Below are positions 53,599 through 63,512 of a stretch of DNA of 64,000 nt, piece after piece. Below the pieces are notes generated by a model. That model made no database searches. It had not been told where the DNA came from and saw only the letters and a program-made list of their open reading frames with translations. Source of the stretch: Kineothrix sp. MSJ-39. Lineage in GTDB: Bacteria > Bacillota > Clostridia > Lachnospirales > Lachnospiraceae. Each line of letters opens with the position of its first letter. The stretch's first letter is position 1. The position numbers were made by a program, and so were the translations under genes. The DNA is taken from contig NZ_JAHLPN010000004.1 of assembly GCF_018917935.1 (NCBI RefSeq), forward strand, positions 62,001 through 126,000. Direction: 5' to 3'.

Positions 53599-54876
53599 TT
53601 ACTCGAACTGATTGCCGCCTAATAACAGCTTCACGGTTTTCTGTGCGTCAAATTCACCGATATCATCCGGGACATTTTGCCCACATGTCACATAAGACAT
53701 CGGTGCATCCGTATGTAATCGCAGGTTAAATAAATTCCCCTGACACTGTGTCTCGTCAAGCTTTGTAAATACCAGTCTGAAATCTGTCAATTTCTGATAC
53801 GTATCTGCTATATTCAGCAGATCTCTGTATTTGGTTGTGGCACTGACAACCAGATAAACTTCCTTTTCAGCCTGTCCGTCTGCTGCACGCAGGAGCGCCA
53901 GTGTATCGTCCCGCTGATCCGTATTTTTCTGGGAATGACCGGAAGTATCTACAAAAATATAATCATATGCCGCATAGTCCTCTATTGCATTTCTGATCTC
54001 CTGCGGCGTATAAATGATCCGGAACGGCACATCCAGAATATTGGCATACGTACGAAGCTGCTCTGCTGCCGCAATCCGGTAGGTATCTGCTGTCAGAAGT
54101 ACGATCTTTTTCTTTTCCACAACACTGAAGCGGGATGCGATTTTTGCAATTGTCGTCGTTTTTCCCACACCCGTAGGGCCGATAAAATAAATCAGTTTCG
54201 GACCTTTTTCCGCCGGCTGTATTGTTTTGATCTGTCCGAATTTCAGCACCATCTTCTGATACACAACGGAAAGCAGGTAGTCGATCGGCATATCCGGTTT
54301 CACGCTGCCGTCCAGTTCATCCACAAGCTGATTGGCATAGGCTTCCTCGATTTCATTATCCAGCAGCATTTTGTACAGAAGCTGGAAGAATGCAACATTG
54401 CTGTCTTCCTTCTTTTCTTCTTCCGTGCTGTCCTTTTCTTTCTCCTGTACATCACCGATCTGCTTTTCCAGCAGGTTTTGTAAAGTGCTCAGCTTTTCCT
54501 CGATCACACTCTCCTGTCTGCTGTCAATTATCTGCGCTTTCTTCTCAGGCTGCTTCGGTTTCTCCGGTTGTTTTTCCGGCTCCGTCTTTGTCTGCTTTAT
54601 TGCCTGCACCGGTTCCGGTTTCACATTCTGGCTGTTTCCCGCCGCTTCGCTCTGTCTGGCAATCTCACTGACTTTCGCAACCGCTTCCCTGAAATTCTGC
54701 TTCTCCTCCTCTTCCAGTGCCACAGTTACTTCCACCTGCTGTGGTTTAAATATACTGAAAAGCCCCTTCTTTTTTATTTTTTTCACATTCATGACAACAA
54801 CACCGCTGCCAAGTTCTTTTTTTGCCAGTTCCAGTGCTGCCTCTTCTGTTTTTGCCTGAAATTTTTTTATGATCAT
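53599..54876 (-). CDS. flhF: FlhF, SRP-type GTPase for flagellar placement
   Basis: A 425-residue protein with an N-terminal B domain (MIIKKFQAKTEEAALELAKK), a Lys/Pro/Glu-rich linker (about 75-130), and the C-terminal NG GTPase with FIGPTGVGKTTTIAKIASRF, LLTADTYRIAAAEQL and LVFTKLDETQ. The DTSGHSQKN motif replaces the DTAGR of Ffh/FtsY. It marks the site of flagellar assembly. It begins right after the flhA stop. Confidence 0.96.
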   Translation of the reverse strand: MIIKKFQAKTEEAALELAKKELGSGVVVMNVKKIKKKGLFSIFKPQQVEVTVALEEEEKQNFREAVAKVSEIARQSEAAGNSQNVKPEPVQAIKQTKTEPEKQPEKPKQPEKKAQIIDSRQESVIEEKLSTLQNLLEKQIGDVQEKEKDSTEEEKKEDSNVAFFQLLYKMLLDNEIEEAYANQLVDELDGSVKPDMPIDYLLSVVYQKMVLKFGQIKTIQPAEKGPKLIYFIGPTGVGKTTTIAKIASRFSVVEKKKIVLLTADTYRIAAAEQLRTYANILDVPFRIIYTPQEIRNAIEDYAAYDYIFVDTSGHSQKNTDQRDDTLALLRAADGQAEKEVYLVVSATTKYRDLLNIADTYQKLTDFRLVFTKLDETQCQGNLFNLRLHTDAPMSYVTCGQNVPDDIGEFDAQKTVKLLLGGNQFE

Positions 54877-56910
54877 TTATGCGGTCACCATCCCAACTGA
54901 TTGTAATTCAACATTTGTCTCCACTTCATTATAGGAAACAACGATCAAATCTTTAAAATAATCCTCTGTCAACCGTTTAAAATACATACGAACGATCGGT
55001 GAAGTAATAATGATCGGATTTTTGCCAAGACTTTCCAGCTTGTCGATCTCCGTCTGGACACTTGCCATGATTGCTTTTGTCCGCTCCGGCGCCAGTGTCA
55101 GATATGCTCCCTGTTCCGTCTGTTTCACGCTGCTCATGATCTCCTGCTCGACCTTCGGATCAAGCGTTACCACGCTTGTTGTCTCATTTGCAGGGAAATA
55201 TTTTGCAGAGATCGCACGTTTCAGGCTCTGTCTGACATATTCTGTCAGCACATCCGTATCTCTCGTTGTCTGGGCGTAATCTGCCAGTGTTTCAAAAATA
55301 GTCAGCAGATCACGGATAGAAATACCTTCACGCAGCAGATTCTGCAATACTTTCTGTACCTCGCCCAGACCCAGCATCTTTGGCACCAGTTCCTCGACAA
55401 TCGAAGGATTGCTCTCTTTTAAGTTGTCCACCAGATTCTGTACATCCTGACGGGACAGAAGCTCCGCAATATGCTGGCGGATTACTTCCGTCAGATGGGT
55501 CGCGATGATAGATGGAGGATCGACTACGGTATAACCAAGACTTTCCGCGCGTTCCCGCTGTCCTTCCGTAATCCAGACAGCAGGCAGATGGAAGGAAGGC
55601 TCAAATGTCTTGATCCCTGTGATTTCTTCCTCTACATAGCCCGGATTCATTGCCATATAATGGTCAAACAGAATTTCACCTTCACTGACCTGAATTCCTT
55701 TGATCTTGATGATATATTGATTCGGATTCAGCTGAATATTGTCACGCAGTCTGATGATTGGAACGATCGTACCGAGTTCCAAGGCAATCTGCCGCCTGAT
55801 CATAACAACACGGTCTAAAAGATCCCCGCCCTGATTGACATCAGCCAGCGGAATAATACCATAACCAAATTCCAGTTCGATCGGATCGACCTGCAGAAGC
55901 GAAGTAACATTTTCGGGCTGTCTGATTTCCTCTGCCGCCATCTCCTCCTGATTTGCTTCATTTTCAATCTGCGCCGTTTCGATCGTACCTGCCATCATAC
56001 GTCCTGTTACCACAAAGGCAGCACCGATTCCAACAAAGATGATCGTATTCAGCGGGGTCACGATACCAAGTCCGATCAGTACCGCACCTACCAGATACAT
56101 CGTACGCGGAACACCGAAAAGCTGGCTGATCAGTGCAGAACCGAAATCCGCATCCTTGCTGCCCTTAGTCACCAGAATACCGGTTGATAAAGAGATCAGA
56201 AGAGACGGAATCTGACTGACAAGTCCGTCACCGATCGTCAGAACCGCATATGTATTCAGTGCTGTATTAAAATCAAGTCCCTGACGGAACATTCCCATCA
56301 GAATACCACCGACAATATTAACAGCAGTGATAATCAGACCGGCGGTCGCATCTCCCTTTACATACTTCACCGCACCATCCATAGAGCCGAAAAAGCCGGC
56401 TTCCTGCTGGATTTTATCACGACGTTCCTTTGCCTGTTTATCTGTGATCGCGCCTGTATTCAAATCCGCATCGATCGCCATCTGTTTACCGGGCATGGCA
56501 TCCAGTGTGAAACGCGCCGTTACTTCTGCCACACGTTCGGAACCTTTGTTGATGACCATGAACTGGATGATAATCAGAATGATAAAGACAATCGCGCCCA
56601 TGATCAGATCATTACCACCTACGAACTGACCGAATGTCCGGACAACATTACCCGGATCACCGCTTGTCAGGATCAGACGGGTAGAAGAAACATTCAGAGA
56701 AATCCTGAAAATAGTCGTGAATAACAGGATCGTCGGGAAATACGACATGTCCAGTGCTTCCTTGGCAAACATACTGCCGAACATGATCGTAAAAGCGACT
56801 CCCATATTGATACACAGCAAAACATCGAGAAGTCCCGATGGAATTGGCACGATCAACATAATAAACGCTGCCAGGACATAGCCTGCCACTGCCAGATCTG
56901 CTTTTTTCAT
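54877..56910 (-). CDS. flhA: FlhA, flagellar export gate protein
   Basis: The 677-residue protein has eight membrane helices in its first half, the FHIPEP pattern (TILLFTTIFRISLNVSSTRL, GDGLVSQIPSLLISLSTGIL), and a large cytoplasmic domain that docks export substrates. It forms the proton-using nonameric gate with FlhB. Length and order (flhB-flhA-flhF) are typical. Confidence 0.97.
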   Translation of the reverse strand: MKKADLAVAGYVLAAFIMLIVPIPSGLLDVLLCINMGVAFTIMFGSMFAKEALDMSYFPTILLFTTIFRISLNVSSTRLILTSGDPGNVVRTFGQFVGGNDLIMGAIVFIILIIIQFMVINKGSERVAEVTARFTLDAMPGKQMAIDADLNTGAITDKQAKERRDKIQQEAGFFGSMDGAVKYVKGDATAGLIITAVNIVGGILMGMFRQGLDFNTALNTYAVLTIGDGLVSQIPSLLISLSTGILVTKGSKDADFGSALISQLFGVPRTMYLVGAVLIGLGIVTPLNTIIFVGIGAAFVVTGRMMAGTIETAQIENEANQEEMAAEEIRQPENVTSLLQVDPIELEFGYGIIPLADVNQGGDLLDRVVMIRRQIALELGTIVPIIRLRDNIQLNPNQYIIKIKGIQVSEGEILFDHYMAMNPGYVEEEITGIKTFEPSFHLPAVWITEGQRERAESLGYTVVDPPSIIATHLTEVIRQHIAELLSRQDVQNLVDNLKESNPSIVEELVPKMLGLGEVQKVLQNLLREGISIRDLLTIFETLADYAQTTRDTDVLTEYVRQSLKRAISAKYFPANETTSVVTLDPKVEQEIMSSVKQTEQGAYLTLAPERTKAIMASVQTEIDKLESLGKNPIIITSPIVRMYFKRLTEDYFKDLIVVSYNEVETNVELQSVGMVTA

Positions 56911-56967
56911 TCCATCACCTTCCCTTCCTGATCATTGTTTTGTTCTTATCTTAAGAAATGTTTTTTA

Positions 56968-58077
56968 CTATATCTTTCCCTGCATATGATAAACCATTGC
57001 CAGTACCTCTGCAACTGCCTGATACAGCTCCGGCGGTACCTGCTGCCCGATATCCACATTATAATACAGCATTCGGGCAAGCGGTTTATTTTCTACAATT
57101 TCTACCTTGTTCTCTCTGGCAACCTCTTTGATCTTCGCAGCCAGATGATCCTCTCCCTTTGCCAGCACAACGGGCGCTGCCGCTACCTTTGTGTCATACT
57201 GGATCGCAACCGCAAAATGAGTTGGGTTTGTAATGACCACATCCGCTTTCGGGATATCCTGCATCATACGTCTGCGGGAAGCCTCCTGCATTCTCTGCCG
57301 CTGCTTTCCCTTTACTGCCGGATCTCCTTCTGCATTTTTATATTCATCTTTGATCTCCTGTTTTGTCATCATCTGATCTGTATTAAATTTATGCTTCTGA
57401 TAGGCAAAATCCAGCACTGCAATGATCACATAAACAATCGATACCTTCAGTCCGATCGAGATCGCAATATCTGCTGCTGTTGCAATCCCCTGCCATAGTG
57501 TCATGTGAAACAGCAGATAAATCACCTGCAGTTTGTCCTTGATCGTTGTATAGACCACGTAGCTGATCAGCCCGATTTTTAAAACAGATTTCAAAAGTTC
57601 CATCAGAGAATTGACAGAAAAAATACGTTTGAATCCATTGACAGGATTCAGTTTGCTGAATTTGGGCTGCAGCGGCTTTGTCGTCACCTTCCATTTTACC
57701 TGTAAAAAATCAGCCAGAAATGCCAGCACAAATCCAACTGCCAGAAAAGGAGCCATTCCAAGAAGCATCCGAAAAAGCATATGCAGCAGCAGCACGGAAA
57801 AATCCCCACTCCGTATCTTGCCGTCTGTCAGCTTAATCAGTTCCGGAATATGATTGTAGGAATCTTCAAAACTGCCCAAAAACTGGTTCCCCAAGAAGGA
57901 AAGAGACACTTTCAGCAGGATAAAAAGCCCGATCATCGTAAGTGCATTGGAAATTTCACGGCTCTTTGCAACCTGTCCTTCTTTTCTGGCATCTTCCAGC
58001 TTTTTGGCTGTTGGTTTTTCTGTTTTTTCTCCGCCCGGTCCTTCTTTGGCGAAGAACTGAAGTCTTAATTCTGTCAT
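56968..58077 (-). CDS. flhB: FlhB, flagellar export switch protein
   Basis: Sets the switch from hook to filament export. The 369-residue protein has four membrane helices and the self-cleaving NPTH at residues 284-287 (DVVITNPTHFAVAIQYD). The N-terminal GEKTEKPTAKKLEDARKEGQ is typical. It overlaps the fliR stop by four bases. Confidence 0.97.
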   Translation of the reverse strand: MTELRLQFFAKEGPGGEKTEKPTAKKLEDARKEGQVAKSREISNALTMIGLFILLKVSLSFLGNQFLGSFEDSYNHIPELIKLTDGKIRSGDFSVLLLHMLFRMLLGMAPFLAVGFVLAFLADFLQVKWKVTTKPLQPKFSKLNPVNGFKRIFSVNSLMELLKSVLKIGLISYVVYTTIKDKLQVIYLLFHMTLWQGIATAADIAISIGLKVSIVYVIIAVLDFAYQKHKFNTDQMMTKQEIKDEYKNAEGDPAVKGKQRQRMQEASRRRMMQDIPKADVVITNPTHFAVAIQYDTKVAAAPVVLAKGEDHLAAKIKEVARENKVEIVENKPLARMLYYNVDIGQQVPPELYQAVAEVLAMVYHMQGKI

Positions 58078-58859
58078 GGCATGATTGCCTCCACAAATGA
58101 GACGATCATGATCTTCATCTCTTTATACACATAATCGCTGACATAAGGCAGCATTCCCGCTGTCAGGAACATAACACCCAAACCGATCAGTATCTTGATC
58201 TGCATACCAACAGCAAACATGTTCATCTGCGGTGCCACCTTTGCCAAAATACCAAGCACCACATTGACGATCAGTGTCACACAAAAGACCGGCAGGCAGA
58301 TCTGAAAGCCGATATTGATATACTGGCTCATAAAACCGATCACGGCTTTCATCATCGGTTCCGAGCGGAATACCGCCCCATTGATCGGGATCAGCTCATA
58401 CGTCTGTGCCAGTGCCTGCAGAACATAGCGGTGCATCCCCGATACGATGAGTAAAAGCATTACGGTATACTGATAATAGAAACCTGAGATCGTGGCATTT
58501 TCCCTTGTCGTCGGATCGATCGCATTGGCCATGGCAAATCCGATCTCCATATCAACAAGACGTCCCGCAAATAAAACAATGGAGCTGCAGATATTTGCGC
58601 CCCATCCGATGATCAGACCAACAAGTGCTTCCCGCATCACAATGACCGCATATTCCAGTACAGTCCCATAAACCAGTTCCTGATGCGGCATAGAAACTGC
58701 ATAAAGCAGATAAGACACAAACAGTCCCAGACCGATCTTAAACTGATTCGGTGTATTATTCATACTGTAAAACGGTGCTGCATAAATAAAACATGTCACT
58801 CTGACAAAATATAATAATAATATTTCAAGTTCCTGGATTGAAAAACTATACTCTATCAT
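58074..58859 (-). CDS. fliR: FliR, flagellar export apparatus membrane protein
   Basis: The 261-residue hydrophobic protein has several membrane helices and the FliR pattern EALVGLIIGWGANICSSIVL, followed by GRLVDMEIGFAMANAIDP. With FliP and FliQ it forms the export channel entrance. It lies six bases after fliQ and overlaps flhB by four. Confidence 0.95.
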   Translation of the reverse strand: MIEYSFSIQELEILLLYFVRVTCFIYAAPFYSMNNTPNQFKIGLGLFVSYLLYAVSMPHQELVYGTVLEYAVIVMREALVGLIIGWGANICSSIVLFAGRLVDMEIGFAMANAIDPTTRENATISGFYYQYTVMLLLIVSGMHRYVLQALAQTYELIPINGAVFRSEPMMKAVIGFMSQYINIGFQICLPVFCVTLIVNVVLGILAKVAPQMNMFAVGMQIKILIGLGVMFLTAGMLPYVSDYVYKEMKIMIVSFVEAIMP

Positions 58860-58865
58860 GATCCA

Positions 58866-59135
58866 TTACCTGATATAAACAGAAAAATCCGACCACATAT
58901 CCACCATGAGATTCGTCATCTGGTTCAGCATCCAGTGTCCTAAGAGCATCAATGTTACAAAAACCGCTACGATCTTCGGTACAAAAGTAAGCGTCTGCTC
59001 CTGGATCGATGTAACCGTCTGAAAAATACTGACGATCAGACCTATGACAAGTGAAACCAAAAGAACCGGGGCTGCTGTTAATATGACGGTATATAATGCT
59101 TTATTTGCAAGTTCTACAACAAGATCAACTGTCAT
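58866..59135 (-). CDS. fliQ: FliQ, flagellar export apparatus membrane protein
   Basis: An 89-residue protein with two membrane helices and the family motif VSLVIGLIVSIFQTVTSIQE, then QTLTFVPKIVAVF. It is part of the FliPQR export channel and follows fliP by 11 bases. Confidence 0.96.
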   Translation of the reverse strand: MTVDLVVELANKALYTVILTAAPVLLVSLVIGLIVSIFQTVTSIQEQTLTFVPKIVAVFVTLMLLGHWMLNQMTNLMVDMWSDFSVYIR

Positions 59136-59146
59136 ACCTCATCCTC

Positions 59147-59998
59147 CTAGTAAAATGTTTTCACAAGATTTACAATGACCAGATTCCAACCATCCGCCAG
59201 TACAAACAATAAAATCTTAAACGGCATGGAGATTGTTGTCGGCGGAAGCATCATCATACCCATACTCATCAACGCCGATGCCACAACCATATCGATCACA
59301 AGGAACGGAATATAGATGACAAAACCGATAATGAATGCTGTCCGCAGCTCGCTTACCATAAACGCCGGGATCAGAGCACTCGTCGGGATGTCGGAAAGCT
59401 CTCCCGTCCATTCGATATTACCGATCTCACAGAACATCTGCGCGTCCTTGATCTGTGTCTGTTTATACATAAATTCACGCAGTGGCTTCACTCCAATCTC
59501 CAGAGCCTCCTCCTGCGTGATCTCACCGGCCTCAAACGGTTTGATCGCATCCTCATTGATCGTATTGATCGTCGGGCTCATAATGAAAAAGGTCAGAAAA
59601 AGCGCCAGACCAATCAGCACCTGATTAGGTGGTGCTGACTGTGTATTCAATGCCATTCTGGTAAAATGAAGCACGATCAGGATACGTGTGAAACTTGTCA
59701 GACAGATCAGAAGGGTCGGTGCGATTGCAATAGCCGTCAGGATCAGCAGTATTCTGAGAGATCCTGCCAGTGTACCGTTTCCATCACTGTATGTAACCGT
59801 CATTGTATTTGCTATATTCAGATTTTTCAGATCCTCTGCGGAATCCGATGCGCCCGGCTCTGTGATATTTGTTCTTGTTTCGGTATCTCCCGCCAGATGT
59901 CTGTTCATGGTAGAAGCTTCCGTCCTGATGCTTCCCGCAGAAAGCAACAGAACCACCGCACAAAAAGCCGTTACAAGCCGTATGTACCATTTATTCAT
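59147..59998 (-). CDS. fliP: FliP, flagellar export apparatus membrane protein
   Basis: A 283-residue protein with an N-terminal signal peptide (residues 1-26), then the FliP core (LLICLTSFTRILIVLHFTR and FVIYIPFLVIDMVVASALMS, then GMMMLPPTTISMPFK). The start at 59998 is internal to the open frame and overlaps fliO by eight bases. Confidence 0.96.
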   Translation of the reverse strand: MNKWYIRLVTAFCAVVLLLSAGSIRTEASTMNRHLAGDTETRTNITEPGASDSAEDLKNLNIANTMTVTYSDGNGTLAGSLRILLILTAIAIAPTLLICLTSFTRILIVLHFTRMALNTQSAPPNQVLIGLALFLTFFIMSPTINTINEDAIKPFEAGEITQEEALEIGVKPLREFMYKQTQIKDAQMFCEIGNIEWTGELSDIPTSALIPAFMVSELRTAFIIGFVIYIPFLVIDMVVASALMSMGMMMLPPTTISMPFKILLFVLADGWNLVIVNLVKTFY

Positions 59999-60377
59999 TC
60001 TTATCCGCCCGTTCCTTATCGTTTTTGCTGCCTGCCACATACTTCCTTGCTTTCTCCAGAATCTGTTTAAAATCCACCTGCTCTGTCTCCTGCTTCGGCT
60101 TCAACGTCGCCGGATCCAGCTCTGAAAGCATCGTCACCGTATCCTTACAGACTGCGAGAAGAATGTATTTTTCTCCTGCCCGTATGATCTGCAGATACTT
60201 ATTAGGCGCAATTCTGGAAGTCTCCACAATTTCTATATTGGTCGTATCGATCTGCTGCTTTTGAAAGCGGGCAATATAGCGTGTTGTTCCGTAGGTCAGT
60301 AGCAGAACAAACAGAAAGATCAGAACTACCGTAACCAGACGGGCTGCTGATTCTAACATACCTGCTGCAAGGACCAT
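59991..60377 (-). CDS. fliO: FliO-type flagellar biosynthesis protein
   Basis: A 128-residue protein with one membrane helix (residues about 11-30) and a small SH3-like cytoplasmic domain (IVETSRIAPNKYLQIIRAG, then EKYILLAVCKDTVTML). Its place before fliP and this layout fit FliO, which helps FliP assembly. Sequence conservation in the family is low, so context carries weight. Confidence 0.88.
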   Translation of the reverse strand: MVLAAGMLESAARLVTVVLIFLFVLLLTYGTTRYIARFQKQQIDTTNIEIVETSRIAPNKYLQIIRAGEKYILLAVCKDTVTMLSELDPATLKPKQETEQVDFKQILEKARKYVAGSKNDKERADKNE

Positions 60378-60378
60378 A

Positions 60379-60741
60379 TCAGCCTACTACCTTTTTCACA
60401 GCTTCAATAACTCGATCTGCCTGGAAAGGCTTTACAATAAAGTCCTTGGCACCTGCCTGGATAGATTCGATAACCATTGCCTGCTGTCCCATTGCGGAAC
60501 ACATAATAACCATTGCGCTCGGATCCAGTTCTTTGATCTTCTTCAGTGCCTGAATACCATCCATCTCAGGCATTGTGATATCCATCAGTACAAGATCCGG
60601 TTTTGTCTCTGTGTACTTTTCAACAGCCTTTAAACCATTCTCAGCTTCTCCGACCACATTATAACCATTTTTGGTTAAGATATCCTTGATCATCATTCTC
60701 ATAAATGCTGCGTCATCACAAATCAAAATATTCTTTGCCAT
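60379..60741 (-). CDS. cheY: Chemotaxis response regulator CheY
   Basis: A 120-residue single receiver domain. The acidic pocket is ICDD (D9-D10), the phosphorylated Asp54 is in LVLMDITMPEMDG, and the conserved lysine is in FIVKPFQADRV. It binds FliM/FliY to control motor rotation. It lies between fliY and fliO, as in B. subtilis. Confidence 0.97.
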   Translation of the reverse strand: MAKNILICDDAAFMRMMIKDILTKNGYNVVGEAENGLKAVEKYTETKPDLVLMDITMPEMDGIQALKKIKELDPSAMVIMCSAMGQQAMVIESIQAGAKDFIVKPFQADRVIEAVKKVVG

Positions 60742-60763
60742 AATTTTCTCTCCTAAATGAATT

Positions 60764-61954
60764 TTATTTTATAATCTCTGTCACTCTGATACCAAAGCTT
60801 TCTTCAATTACAACTACCTCACCTTTGGCGACAAACTTTCCATTTACCAGTACATCAATCGGTTCTCCCGCAATCTTGTCCAGTTCGATGATCGTACCGG
60901 GCGTAAAATCCAAAATCTCCGCAATGGACTTTTTCGTTCTGCCCAGCTCTACGGTAACTTCCAGCGGTACATCCATGATCAGGCCAATGTTTTCCTGACT
61001 TGTCATCTGCTGTGGCACCTGCGTATTGAATGCCTGGAACTGTGCAGGCTGTATATTGGCCTGCTGCATCTGTGGCATTTGCATCTGCGGCATTTGCTGC
61101 ATCTGTGGCATTTGCTGCATCTGCGGCATTTCCACCTGTGGCGGAACATAAGGCTGCGGCTGTGGTGTCGGAGCCGGTTGTGGCTGCTGCACCGGAGCAG
61201 GAGCTGGCTGCGGCTGCGATACCGGAGCCGGCTGCGGCGCCGCTGCGGTATTTGTACCCATCTGCTGTCCCATAAAGATTTCATAGAGAGATTTTGCAAA
61301 ATCGATCGGATACAGCTGCATGATCGTACTGTCTACCAGATCCTCAATCTGCATTCTGAATTCAATTTTTACAAAATCGCCACCCAAAAACGGTGCAATA
61401 TCTGCTCCGTTTTTATTTTCAAGTACATTTACAAGGCTTGCCTCCGGCGGGCTGATATCAATCATCCTGCCAAGCATGGAAGAAAGGGATGTCGCAGAAG
61501 ATCCCATCATCTGGTTCATCGCCTCGGAAATGGCACTCAGATGAAGTTCACCAAGCTCTCCGTCTGTATTACTGCCATCCCCACCCATCATCAGATCGGT
61601 AATGACCTTGACATCTCTCTCCCGCAGGATCAGGATATTGGCGCCATCCAGACCCTCCGTATATTTAATTTGAATAAAAACGCACGGTTTTTCCTGTTCA
61701 TCTATAAAATTTTTCCAATTTGCAATGGATACCGTCGGTGTTGTGATATTGACCTTACGGTTTACCAGGGAATAAAGCGTGGTAGCGGATGTACCCATGC
61801 TGATGTTCGCGATCTCACCAATGGCATCCTTTTCGATATCCGTAAGGACTTCTTCCGCCGCTGCCGGCTGTGGATCCGGCTGGGGATCTGAACCGCCTGC
61901 ATTCATGCCTGATAACAGTGCATTTATTTCGTCCTGTGACAGCATACCGTCCAT
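60764..61954 (-). CDS. fliY: FliY, motor switch phosphatase (CheC domain plus FliN domain)
   Basis: A 396-residue switch protein. The N-terminal MLSQDEINALLSGM is a CheY-binding peptide. The CheC-like part keeps both phosphatase motifs (AIGEIANISMGTSATTL, LSAISEAMNQMMGSSATSL). A long linker (about 225-305) of Pro/Gln/Ala, then repeated QMQQMP units, leads to the C-terminal FliN domain (VPLEVTVELGRTKKSIAEIL). It sits in the C-ring and turns off CheY-P. It lies four bases after fliM. Confidence 0.96.
   Translation of the reverse strand: MDGMLSQDEINALLSGMNAGGSDPQPDPQPAAAEEVLTDIEKDAIGEIANISMGTSATTLYSLVNRKVNITTPTVSIANWKNFIDEQEKPCVFIQIKYTEGLDGANILILRERDVKVITDLMMGGDGSNTDGELGELHLSAISEAMNQMMGSSATSLSSMLGRMIDISPPEASLVNVLENKNGADIAPFLGGDFVKIEFRMQIEDLVDSTIMQLYPIDFAKSLYEIFMGQQMGTNTAAAPQPAPVSQPQPAPAPVQQPQPAPTPQPQPYVPPQVEMPQMQQMPQMQQMPQMQMPQMQQANIQPAQFQAFNTQVPQQMTSQENIGLIMDVPLEVTVELGRTKKSIAEILDFTPGTIIELDKIAGEPIDVLVNGKFVAKGEVVVIEESFGIRVTEIIK
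61003..61275 (-). repeat. Low-complexity Pro/Gln/Met repeat tract within fliY
   Basis: The linker codes for Pro-Gln-Ala repeats followed by repeated M-Q-Q-M-P units; in DNA the word TGCATCTGTGGCATTTGC-like recurs around 61065-61130. Such a tract can change length by slippage in steps of three without breaking the frame. Confidence 0.8.
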
Positions 61955-61958
61955 TTAT

Positions 61959-62948
61959 TTATTCCTCCTCTCTGACAACTGACGTAATCCGGACAGCATA
62001 ATTATCTTTACTTGTACCGGGTAACGCAGTAAATTTTTTAATATTACCAACGTAAACTTCCATTTCATCGTCTACTCTGGAATCCAGTCTAATGACATCT
62101 CCAACCTGCAGTCCGGCAAAATCCATAACGGAAACAACGCTCTTTCCAAGCACTGCCTTAACCGGAATCTCGGTTCTCTTAATCATCGAACTGATATATT
62201 CTGCATAATTCTCTCCGCTTGCATTCTGCATCGTAGAGAACCAGAACTTCGTATTCAATTTATCCATGATATCTTCCAGTGTGATATAAGGAAGACATGC
62301 ATTCATGTACCCTTCTACATCGCCGATCTTGATATTCAGTGTCACGATCGCGATCATTTCATTCGGTGCTATGATCTGTGCAAACTGTGCATTTGTCTCA
62401 ATCCGCTCCATAAACGGATCCAGATCCACAACATTTTTCCACGGTTCCCGTAAAAGCTGCATACAGGTGACCATGATCTTATCAAGAATTGACAGCTCAA
62501 TCTCTGAGAACTCCCTGTTCTTCTCCAGTGGTTTTCCGGCGCCTCCCAGCATACGATCCAGAATCGCAAAACCGATATTCGTGGAAAGCTCCAAAATGAT
62601 GTCTCCTGCCATTGGCGCAAAATTGATAATGCCCAGTACAACCGGATTACTCAGCGCATTGGTAAACTCTGAAAAAGTAACCGTTTCCGAACTCGCCACA
62701 CTGACCTGTACCGTCTTTCGCAGATAAACCGGAAGATTCGTGGAAAGAAGCCGTCCGTAATGTTCAAATATGATTTCCAGCGTACGAAGATGCTCTTTTG
62801 AAAACTTTGCCGGTCTCTTGAAGTCGTAATTCTTTACCGACTTCTCCGGTGCCGATTTCATTTCCTCTACATCCAGCTCGCCGGTGCTAAGTGCCTGCAG
62901 CAGACTGTCTATCTCATTTTGAGATAAAACCTCTCCCACCTGACTCAC
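61959..62948 (-). CDS. fliM: FliM, flagellar motor switch protein
   Basis: The 329-residue protein begins with the CheY-P-binding motif VLSQNEIDSLLQALSTGE, then the FliM middle domain (KEHLRTLEIIFEHYGRLLST, TNIGFAILDRMLGG) and the C-terminal SpoA domain (EIPVKAVLGKSVVSVMDFA). It forms the C-ring with FliY and FliG. It lies 35 bases after fliL. Confidence 0.97.
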   Translation of the reverse strand: MSQVGEVLSQNEIDSLLQALSTGELDVEEMKSAPEKSVKNYDFKRPAKFSKEHLRTLEIIFEHYGRLLSTNLPVYLRKTVQVSVASSETVTFSEFTNALSNPVVLGIINFAPMAGDIILELSTNIGFAILDRMLGGAGKPLEKNREFSEIELSILDKIMVTCMQLLREPWKNVVDLDPFMERIETNAQFAQIIAPNEMIAIVTLNIKIGDVEGYMNACLPYITLEDIMDKLNTKFWFSTMQNASGENYAEYISSMIKRTEIPVKAVLGKSVVSVMDFAGLQVGDVIRLDSRVDDEMEVYVGNIKKFTALPGTSKDNYAVRITSVVREEE

Positions 62949-62983
62949 CTCCTGTCATGACATACGTCATTCATTTCACCAGA

Positions 62984-63499
62984 CTACTGGATGATAATAT
63001 CGCGGAATGTCACTTTATAAACAAACTTTGAATTGTAAAGTCCCTGGATTCTTGCCAGAATATCATTTCTGACAACATCGGAATCTGCCTGGATCTGTTC
63101 CATCGTATAGCTGCCAAACGCCTCTACGATCTCACCTTTGATCAGGCTTTCATTATCTGCAATCTTTGTCCCGTATGTCTCATAATCCTTATCCTTTGTA
63201 TTCATGGCTAAAGATACAGAAACAAGCGCATAATGATCCTTGCCGTCCTCACCTTTACGAAGCGGGATCGTCATGGAATCTTCAATATTATAAACTGCGG
63301 TATCATCAATAGATACCTCTGTTGACGCTGCTTCATCTCCGCTTGTGTTCAGTTCCAGATTCAGAACCGTTGCAATACTGTTTACCACTGCTGCGGTCTT
63401 TTTGTTGGTCGATGTCACACTGACCATTGTGATTGCAGTCAGTATGATATTGACGATCAGAAGCGCCAGAATCAGAACTGACATTAAATTCTTTTTCAT
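62984..63499 (-). CDS. fliL: FliL, flagellar basal body-associated protein
   Basis: A 171-residue protein with one N-terminal membrane helix (residues about 5-27) and an outer domain with LRKGEDGKDHYALVSVSLAM and the FliL-like end RIQGLYNSKFVYKVTFRDII. FliL supports stator function. It follows motB by 13 bases. Confidence 0.92.
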   Translation of the reverse strand: MKKNLMSVLILALLIVNIILTAITMVSVTSTNKKTAAVVNSIATVLNLELNTSGDEAASTEVSIDDTAVYNIEDSMTIPLRKGEDGKDHYALVSVSLAMNTKDKDYETYGTKIADNESLIKGEIVEAFGSYTMEQIQADSDVVRNDILARIQGLYNSKFVYKVTFRDIIIQ

Positions 63500-63512
63500 T
63501 TTATGACTCCTT